Assembly (NCBI GenBank): GCA_018267435.1 | Contig: JAFDYM010000146.1 | Span: 1 to 5,572, forward strand | Origin: Bacteroidota bacterium | GTDB taxonomy: Bacteria > Bacteroidota > Bacteroidia > Chitinophagales > LD1 | Direction: 5' to 3' | DNA length: 5,572 nt | Shown: positions 1 to 5,572 of the stretch, piece by piece | How positions within the stretch are numbered: the stretch's first letter is position 1 | Layout: each line of letters starts with the position of its first letter | Program-made: the position numbers and the translations under genes | The notes under the pieces: generated by a model | What the model was told of the DNA's origin: nothing | Seen by the model: the letters and a program-made list of their open reading frames with translations, nothing else | Databases searched by the model: none

Positions 1-1
1 A

Positions 2-694
2 GTAACGCACTTTCGGTGTTTGGGTAGATTTGCCTGGCCGTTTTTCTGGGCTGTAAATTTTATGGTTATATTTCTGTATGCCACAGTGTTAAGTAGGGCT
101 TGCATAAGTTGGAAAGTGGTGCTTTACCTTCTGTTGTTAGCTCCATTTATTGATGCAATGAATACTTATGATTTGATTCGTACTTCGCAGCATGACAATG
201 TATTTACTGCTACAGCAAATACTGAACTAGAAAAACTTGCAAGTGATGTGCCTGCCGGTAAATACCAAGCTATTTTGCCATTGCCTTACTACCATATTGG
301 TTCCGAAAGCCATGACGCGTCTATAGATCCAGCACCTGAACATGTAGTGAATACTACGGCACTTGCATACCATGCAAAGCTACCTTTAATGTCATCAATG
401 ATGTCGCGCACTTCTGTTGTACAAAGTAAATCCTTCTTCAGTATATTCAATGATAGCGTGCCCGATGCCAAGTTGCTATCAAAACTAGATGATAGGCCAA
501 TCTTGGTATTTTGCGATAGTACCTATTATGCAGATAGTACACTATTTGGCGGGTTTGAGCATGATTTGCCTCGAACAACATTTTACAATTCAAGAGGTGT
601 GGTAAGTAAATACAAGATGCAACAAGTAGCAAAGCAGGGTAGTTACAACCTATATGAGTTGAGTATTGGCGCTTTGCAGGATGCGAATAGATAA
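2..694 (+). CDS. C-terminal part of a polytopic GT-C/YfhO-like membrane protein (5' end outside window)
   Basis: The reading frame is open from the left edge to a TAA at 692-694, giving 230 residues. The TTG at 20 is internal, because the conserved motif FRCLGRFAW (nt 11-37) starts before it. Two hydrophobic helices follow, at about nt 29-85 and 110-160. The rest (about 175 residues) is soluble and probably on the periplasmic side. It contains QAILPLP (266-286), then GSE, then MSRTSVVQS (401-427). All these blocks recur in the same order in the 755-residue protein encoded convergently at 2968-701, so the two are paralogs. This one stops five residues after the shared final strand (YELSIGAL) and lacks the long C-terminal extension of its partner. 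By analogy with multi-helix GT-C-fold enzymes, it may transfer sugars from a polyprenyl-phosphate donor to an envelope glycan or protein. That role is inferred: the N-terminal helices and any catalytic acidic loop are off the window. The gene is cut by the window edge, with no sign of being broken. Confidence 0.8.
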   Translation, partial: VTHFRCLGRFAWPFFWAVNFMVIFLYATVLSRACISWKVVLYLLLLAPFIDAMNTYDLIRTSQHDNVFTATANTELEKLASDVPAGKYQAILPLPYYHIGSESHDASIDPAPEHVVNTTALAYHAKLPLMSSMMSRTSVVQSKSFFSIFNDSVPDAKLLSKLDDRPILVFCDSTYYADSTLFGGFEHDLPRTTFYNSRGVVSKYKMQQVAKQGSYNLYELSIGALQDANR

Positions 695-721
695 CAACTA
701 TCAATAAATAGGATAGTTGTT
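693..721. terminator. Candidate two-way terminator hairpin between convergent genes
   Basis: AACAACTATC at 693-702 is the exact reverse complement of GATAGTTGTT at 712-721, a 10-bp stem with a 9-base A/T-rich loop (703-711). In the + strand transcript a U-G pair and an A-U pair could extend it outward. It sits where the two membrane protein genes meet: the left arm contains the end of the + gene's stop codon and the right arm encodes the last residues of the - strand gene. Position and symmetry suit a terminator used from both sides. Against this, the stem has only three G-C pairs and no clear U-run follows on either strand, so it could also be a weak structure or chance. Confidence 0.4.
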
Positions 722-2968
722 GTACATAAAGCCGTTTTCGCTTGGTATTACTACTTCTGTGCTTGTAGGTCTAATAACAAGTTCGTCATACGTTGCAAAC
801 TCGCCGTATGCACTAATGCATATTTTATTGTTTTTATTCTGCAAGGTGAAAGGTATAGAAACTCTTACCCAATTGCCGTGCGTATTCGTTGATCGATTTG
901 GATATACCTCCATCTTTACTACTTCATTACCAGCGGTATCCGATTGACCTAGATAAATGACAGGGTACGAGGCTGTCCGTTTATCGGTATATAGCCATAA
1001 TGAAGCTTCGTATTCAGTATTGTTGGTGGCATTGGGAAGTGTATCTGTATAAAGCCATATCTGTTCTTTAGCTTTAAATAGCGCACCTCCTCCGAATGCT
1101 GTATAAGGTACTTTTTGATTGTTGAAGTTCTTTACGATACAATTGTCTAAAGTATCGAAACTTGCGTAGCCATTATGCTGTATTAGTTTGTCATATTGGT
1201 GTTGTAGATATTTTTTGGTAGCAATTATTGAATCATCGAATGCCCTTAACGATAGCAAATAGTATTTGTTATCGCCTTTCTCATAAAGTAGTTTGCCTTT
1301 ATTAATTAGCGCCGCTTCAGCCTCGGTAAATTGTGCGTTATGTACATACATTAGCAAGGGTCTAGGATCGCTGAAATCTGTAACTGTTTCCTTGTAAGTA
1401 AGTGGTCCGCTCATCAAGTTAGCCAGCTTTAATGATTGTGATATAGACGTGCGTGACATCTGCCCGCCCGCTATTGGCAAGCCCGTTACGTTCGATAAGC
1501 TCATGTGCTTGAAGGCAAGGGGCGTTTCTATATATAGCTTCTCCGAGCCGTTCAAAAAGAAAGGTATAGGTAGTATAGCTTGGAAGCTATCAATTGGGTA
1601 ACCTTTGGCGCTAAGCTGTGCCATTACATCATTACCATCGCGCAGCTCATTATTTCCTGCACTATACTTTGTTATGTTCTGTTGCGTTTCGGTATTTACC
1701 GTATGTATATCTACCAGCCACAAGGCCAACATCGCAATTAATACACCAACGGCTATAGGCTTGCGGTGTATGTTGCTGTATAAGCGATATACAAATACCG
1801 CAGTACAAAGCGCCATTACGTAATAGAATATCCATGAGAACCTGCCTGCCGCCCTAAACTGCTTAATGGTAGAAGGTACATATACCAACCAACCTTCGCA
1901 TCTTTCATTAATTGAAAATGGAAATGCCATAGCAAATAGTAACACTGGTATGGCAGCTATAAACAGACTTACTGTAATACTTGGTATGCCCCAGTTTTGC
2001 AGCTTACGCCTTAGCGGTGGTACAAGTATGTACAATAGGTAGAAGGCACAAGCCAATATACCTGCCATACCAATGTATGCAGCGCCTTCGCCGTGGAATA
2101 CAATCTTGGCTTTGGGAAGCAGGCTGTTTATGGTTTGGTAGATGATAGAACCAGGGTGCAACAGTATATCGGCTACCGTACTGCGCGACATTACAAAACC
2201 CCATGGCGACGATGGTCTATCGGTAATGGGATCTGTAAATAATATGTAAGCTTTAAAGAGGATAAATGAGCCAATAATGGATACGATAGGGCTGAAGGTT
2301 ATAGCTTTATTTTGTAAGCCTATGCTGCGCCATGCCATAACCATGCAAAACGATAGCATGAACATTGCCGACATGGCAAAGTAGTAAGGGTGCACAAATA
2401 TGCCCGCCGATAACAGTAGGAAAATGTATAGCAGATACTTGGGGTTGTACTTAGTATCTATCAGTCTTATCAACCACCAAATAAGCAGGGGAATAAAGAA
2501 TGTATAGCCTAACGAGAAGTGTCCATTCAGCCTAACTAGCTGCGGCGATAACATAATGATAAGTACACCGAGCATGGCTGCAAACATGCTAGGCAAGTTA
2601 AGCCGCAGCAGTATTTTGTAGGTAATGTAATACGCCAGCAAATGCCCTAACATCAGTAGGCAAACAATGATTAACTGTACGTTATTTAAAAGCCTAGGAA
2701 ACAGCTTTGTAACAGGCTTTAATAGCCATGCTGTTAGCGGTTGGTTATCTGTATATATTACGTTTTCGCCATAGGGGTAGTTCATGCCGCTAAAGTGCGT
2801 GCCGCTATCGTACTTTAAGTAGTAGGCAAGTGTATAGTAGTTCTTGTAGCCATCGCCGTAAGGGGCAAAGCTAATGTGGTCAGCATTAGTAATAAACGCT
2901 CCGTAATATACCCATAGCAAAGCTATAAGCGCTACTAATCCAACTATGAGCGATTTATGCTTCGTCAT
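701..2968 (-). CDS. Polytopic membrane protein, putative GT-C/YfhO-like glycosyltransferase with C-terminal beta-sandwich-like tail
   Basis: This complete 755-residue protein starts at ATG 2968-2966 and ends at TGA 703-701. The start is secure: an in-frame stop lies at 2989-2987 and no other start codon falls between. A lysine-bearing N-terminus leads into helix 1 (about 6-26). A long exported loop carries PYGDGYKN (D39), YPYGEN (64-69) and YTDNQP (72-77). About nine more helices follow, to residue 421. FRAAGRFSW (371-379) precedes the last two. The acidic first loop and helix pattern resemble GT-C-fold membrane glycosyltransferases and YfhO/DUF6311-like proteins, which use lipid-linked sugars at the outer face of the inner membrane. 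D39 is a candidate catalytic residue by analogy only. Residues 430-577, with QAILPIP (463-469) and MSRTSISQS (504-512), match the convergent paralog at 2-694. Residues 578-755 are extra and look beta-rich, like a carbohydrate-binding jelly roll. Its start overlaps the smc stop by one base. Donor and acceptor are unknown. Confidence 0.85.
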   Translation of the reverse strand: MTKHKSLIVGLVALIALLWVYYGAFITNADHISFAPYGDGYKNYYTLAYYLKYDSGTHFSGMNYPYGENVIYTDNQPLTAWLLKPVTKLFPRLLNNVQLIIVCLLMLGHLLAYYITYKILLRLNLPSMFAAMLGVLIIMLSPQLVRLNGHFSLGYTFFIPLLIWWLIRLIDTKYNPKYLLYIFLLLSAGIFVHPYYFAMSAMFMLSFCMVMAWRSIGLQNKAITFSPIVSIIGSFILFKAYILFTDPITDRPSSPWGFVMSRSTVADILLHPGSIIYQTINSLLPKAKIVFHGEGAAYIGMAGILACAFYLLYILVPPLRRKLQNWGIPSITVSLFIAAIPVLLFAMAFPFSINERCEGWLVYVPSTIKQFRAAGRFSWIFYYVMALCTAVFVYRLYSNIHRKPIAVGVLIAMLALWLVDIHTVNTETQQNITKYSAGNNELRDGNDVMAQLSAKGYPIDSFQAILPIPFFLNGSEKLYIETPLAFKHMSLSNVTGLPIAGGQMSRTSISQSLKLANLMSGPLTYKETVTDFSDPRPLLMYVHNAQFTEAEAALINKGKLLYEKGDNKYYLLSLRAFDDSIIATKKYLQHQYDKLIQHNGYASFDTLDNCIVKNFNNQKVPYTAFGGGALFKAKEQIWLYTDTLPNATNNTEYEASLWLYTDKRTASYPVIYLGQSDTAGNEVVKMEVYPNRSTNTHGNWVRVSIPFTLQNKNNKICISAYGEFATYDELVIRPTSTEVVIPSENGFMYNNYPIY

Positions 2969-2970
2969 TA
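2966..2970 (-). promoter_or_regulatory. TAATG stop/start overlap coupling smc to the membrane protein gene
   Basis: Read on the - strand, the smc stop TAA (2970-2968) and the ATG of the next gene (2968-2966) share one A. The bases just upstream contain no purine-rich Shine-Dalgarno-like run, which is usual in Bacteroidota. Reinitiation by ribosomes finishing smc is the simplest way to start the second gene. There is no room for a separate promoter between the genes, though one inside the 3' end of smc cannot be excluded by eye. Confidence 0.7.
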
Positions 2971-5572
2971 GTTCAAGCTGCGGAAGTCAACCGGTACTAC
3001 GCGGCTTACGCCTTGCTCGGCCATGGTTACACCATATATCGCATCTACCGAAGCCATGGTTGACTTGTTGTGCGTTACAATGATGAACTGCGACTCCTTA
3101 CTGAACTCTTGTATAATCTTGTTGAACTTGGCAATGTTGGCATCATCCAAAGGTGCATCCACCTCATCGAAGATACAGAACGGTGCCGGCTTCAATAGAT
3201 ATAGCGAGAACAATAGGGCAGTAGCGGTCAAGGTCTTTTCACCACCCGATAGCTGATCTATTACTGTAGGGCGCTTACCTTTAGGCTTAGCTACTATCTC
3301 TATTTTCGACTCTAACGGATCGTCAGGATTTACCAAGAACAAATCGCACTGGTCATCGGCGCTGAATAGGGTGTGGAATACGTTAATGAAGCTTTCGCGC
3401 ACTTTGGTAAATGCATCAAGGAACTGGCCTTTGGCAGTATCTTCTATTTCTTTGATAGTATCCAATAACGAGGTTTTGGCATCTTCCAAATCTTTACGCT
3501 GTGCTATAATGAAGTCGTAGCGCTTCTTCATTTCGTCGAATGCTTCCAATGCCATTGGGTTTATTTCGCCGAAGTTATCTACGCGCTTCTTTATCTTATC
3601 TACCTCTGCCTGTACTTCTTCCACGCTCTGTACCATTTCAAACTCTTCGTTCAATAGTACATTGATGTCGATGTTGAACTCCACGCTCAAGCGCTCCTTC
3701 ATACTAGCTAGCGATAACCTCAACTCGTTGAACTTATCGTTGATGTTGGCTAGTGCATTGGCGGCGTTATCGCGGTTGCGGCTCATTTCGCGCACTTTGG
3801 CATCTAGCTCGTTTATTTGTGCGCGGCTATCGTAGTAGGTCTTCTCGCTTTCAGCTACCTCGTTCTGGTAGCTTTCTTTATCGGCATAGCTACCTAGTAG
3901 TTCTGCTTCCAGTTCCTTCAGCTTCTTCTGGTTTTCTTCCATCTGCTGTTGGCTTTCCTGTATCACGCTATTGTTGCGCGTTAGCTGGCTGGTAAGCGTT
4001 TCTATCTGTGTCTTTTTAAAGCCTAGTTCCTGGCTTATGCTGTTCACCCTGTTCTGCTGCTGGTGAAACTCGATATTCTTTTGGTTGTAGCGGCTGCTAG
4101 CCTCGCTTAACTTGTTGGTTAACTCTACAAACTCCTTGTCCGTTTTCTCCAACAACGCCTTGGCTGTGCTTTGGCTTTCACGTAGGCTACCTAGCTCGGT
4201 ATTGATAGTCTCTACCTCGCCCTTCAATGCGCTAAGGCGCTCGGTTATTTCGCGGCTTTTGGCATCGGCTCCTTCTAGGAACTTAACCAAGCTTTGGGTG
4301 CTGGCTTGCGCGGCAGAAGTTTTATTGTTCAACTGGTTTACCAAGTTGCGCTGCGCATCTATATCGCGCGCTACCGATGAACCTTTTAGTTGGTTTACCT
4401 TAATCTGCGCATTGGCTACTATTTGGTGTAGCTTATAGGTAGAAACCTCCAATGCCTTTATTTCTTCTTGTAGTTTCTCTAAGTTCTTAGCGCGGCCTAT
4501 CTTCTTACCTTCAAATAGACCAACGGCACCACCGCTTAGCGAGAAGTCCTTGCGGATAAACCTGCCGCTCTTGCTTAGCAACACTATCTTGTTGCCTTGG
4601 GTATCTAGCTCTTCTACCTGCTGCGCGTTGAACTGGCCACTGTCGTCAACCAAGTAAACACGGTCAAGCAGGTAAGCGCCTAGCTTTTTGTATTTCGCAT
4701 CTAGCTCCACTAGTTCCACTACAGGTTTCGCATTAGCAATGCTTACTGGTGCCGCTGGTGCCGCATTGTATTTTTCAAACTCATCAAGTATAAAGAAGTT
4801 GGCGCGGCCCATGCTGCTATCGTTCAATAGCTTTATGGCCATAACAGCCTCGTGCACGTTCTGCACTACGTAGTAGTTTAGGTACGGCTCTAGGTAGTTT
4901 TCTACTGCTACGCGGTATTCTTCGGCGCAATATATGATGTCAGAAAGGAGAGGGGCCTCTTGGCTCCACTTTGCATTCTTCTTCAGGAATTTGATTGACT
5001 CAGGGAAACCTTCCAAGTTGTCAACCAAGCTCTTAGTAAGGTCGTACTCGTTCTTCTTCGCATCTAGGCTGCGTGTGTCGGCAGTCAACTCAGGGCGCGT
5101 TTTTTCTATCGAGGCTTCAAGTTCAGCTATCTCTTTCTTCTTGCCTTCTTCTTCGCTTATCAAGGCTGCTAGCTTTTGTTCGCCTGCTTCTTTATCAGCC
5201 TTCAGTTGGTCGAAGTCTTTCTGTAATTGCTCCAATTCAGCACGCTTCTTCTGTACGTCCTCTTCGCTCTGGTTAAGGTCGCGCTGAAGGCTTTCGTTGC
5301 TACTGCGGTTTACGGCTAAGCGCTTATCTAGTTCAAATATTTGGCGCTCTTTTTCGGTATATGTTTTTTGCTCGTTGCTTAGGGCATTCTTTAGGTTGCC
5401 GTGCTCTTCGCGTATGCCGTTCAGTTCGGTTTCAAGTACGCTTAGTTCTTGCTTGCGTGTGTTCAGTATGCCGTTCTCGCTTTCAAAGTCTATCTCTAGT
5501 TTTTCTATCGATAGCTTTAGCTTTTCGGTTTGGTCGTTGGCTTCTATTATTTGCTTCTCGGCAGTATCCTTC
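2968..5572 (-). CDS. smc: Chromosome segregation ATPase SMC, C-terminal portion (5' end outside window)
   Basis: The frame is open from the right edge to TAA at 2970-2968, giving 867 residues in the window. A TTG at 5235 is internal, since coiled-coil sequence continues upstream for 112 codons to the edge. SMC dimers with ScpA/ScpB form the ring that compacts and segregates the chromosome. In order the window shows the end of the N-terminal coil (5571 to about 5022), the hinge (about 5022-4530, with GRANFFIL and FSLSGGAVG), the returning coil (about 4500-3440), and the C-terminal head half. The last includes FGEINPMALEAF and the RYDFIIAQRKDLEDAK block, LSGGEK signature (3252-3235), Walker B and D-loop FCIFDEVDAPLDD (3180-3142), and the H-loop VTHNKSTM with its His codon at 3072-3070. 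The hinge separates SMC from RecN, and the head matches bacterial SMC rather than SbcC or MukB. All C-terminal motifs are intact. With family length near 1,180 residues, roughly 300 N-terminal residues including Walker A are missing. Leucine is often CTA. The gene probably leads an operon with the membrane protein downstream. Confidence 0.97.
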   Translation of the reverse strand, partial: KDTAEKQIIEANDQTEKLKLSIEKLEIDFESENGILNTRKQELSVLETELNGIREEHGNLKNALSNEQKTYTEKERQIFELDKRLAVNRSSNESLQRDLNQSEEDVQKKRAELEQLQKDFDQLKADKEAGEQKLAALISEEEGKKKEIAELEASIEKTRPELTADTRSLDAKKNEYDLTKSLVDNLEGFPESIKFLKKNAKWSQEAPLLSDIIYCAEEYRVAVENYLEPYLNYYVVQNVHEAVMAIKLLNDSSMGRANFFILDEFEKYNAAPAAPVSIANAKPVVELVELDAKYKKLGAYLLDRVYLVDDSGQFNAQQVEELDTQGNKIVLLSKSGRFIRKDFSLSGGAVGLFEGKKIGRAKNLEKLQEEIKALEVSTYKLHQIVANAQIKVNQLKGSSVARDIDAQRNLVNQLNNKTSAAQASTQSLVKFLEGADAKSREITERLSALKGEVETINTELGSLRESQSTAKALLEKTDKEFVELTNKLSEASSRYNQKNIEFHQQQNRVNSISQELGFKKTQIETLTSQLTRNNSVIQESQQQMEENQKKLKELEAELLGSYADKESYQNEVAESEKTYYDSRAQINELDAKVREMSRNRDNAANALANINDKFNELRLSLASMKERLSVEFNIDINVLLNEEFEMVQSVEEVQAEVDKIKKRVDNFGEINPMALEAFDEMKKRYDFIIAQRKDLEDAKTSLLDTIKEIEDTAKGQFLDAFTKVRESFINVFHTLFSADDQCDLFLVNPDDPLESKIEIVAKPKGKRPTVIDQLSGGEKTLTATALLFSLYLLKPAPFCIFDEVDAPLDDANIAKFNKIIQEFSKESQFIIVTHNKSTMASVDAIYGVTMAEQGVSRVVPVDFRSLN

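Noticed and set aside
447..704. Open frame of 85 codons on the - strand overlapping the end of the + strand membrane gene
   Set aside because: It is antisense to conserved paralogous blocks and has no recognisable motif. The paralog comparison supports the + strand as coding.
3753..3995. Open frame of 80 codons on the + strand inside smc
   Set aside because: It lies opposite the smc coiled coil in a region of repetitive Glu/Lys/Gln codons, has compositionally odd Arg/Ser-rich translation, and overlaps a certain gene.
4112..4438. Open frame of 108 codons on the + strand inside smc
   Set aside because: It is a mirror frame of the coiled-coil coding sequence, with a serine/leucine-rich translation and no recognisable motif or start context.
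4740..4770. Repeat-like run of Ala/Pro codons in the SMC hinge (AAPAAP)
   Set aside because: It is only a short flexible loop within the hinge, far too short to be a repeat element, and variable loops here are common in SMC proteins.
5233..5235. TTG as a possible start of a shorter SMC-like protein
   Set aside because: The same frame stays open for 112 more codons to the window edge and encodes typical coiled coil, so this codon is an internal leucine.
4934..5287. Open frame of 117 codons on the + strand, seemingly hydrophobic and Ser/Phe-rich
   Set aside because: The Ser/Phe richness is the expected antisense reading of Glu/Lys-rich coiled-coil codons (GAA, AAG), not a membrane protein signature.

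Overview
The window reads as Bacteroidota chromosome, probably from the Chitinophagales/Sphingobacteriales side of the phylum. This is inferred from the style of the SMC protein, the absence of Shine-Dalgarno-like sequence at the one visible start codon, and the moderately AT-rich codon use with many CTA leucine codons. The lineage is a recognition-based inference and was not tested by any search. Coding density is nearly complete, no stretch over 300 bases lacks a gene, and I see no RNA genes, mobile elements or CRISPR arrays.

There are three genes. At the left edge, on the + strand (2-694), is the C-terminal end of a polytopic membrane protein. Facing it on the - strand (2968-701) is a complete 755-residue membrane protein of the GT-C/YfhO-like glycosyltransferase type, with about ten membrane helices and a large exported C-terminal region. 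The two are paralogs: they share an FRxxGRFxW motif, a following pair of helices, a QAILPxP block and an MSRTSxxQS block in the same order. They meet tail to tail with only 6 bases between their stop codons, inside a 10-bp inverted repeat that may be a two-way terminator.

Upstream of the 755-residue gene on the same strand, and running off the right edge (5572-2968), is the C-terminal three quarters or so of the chromosome segregation ATPase SMC. It holds part of the N-terminal coil, the hinge, the returning coil and the C-terminal head half with signature motif, Walker B and H-loop. The Walker A half lies outside the window. The SMC stop and the membrane protein start share one base (TAATG), so the two genes are very likely cotranscribed and translationally coupled, although no functional link between them is obvious.

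I do not see a convincing previously undescribed system. The points most worth a second look are the convergent paralog pair, the 178-residue beta-sandwich-like tail present in only one of the two, and the tight coupling of a putative envelope glycosyltransferase to smc.
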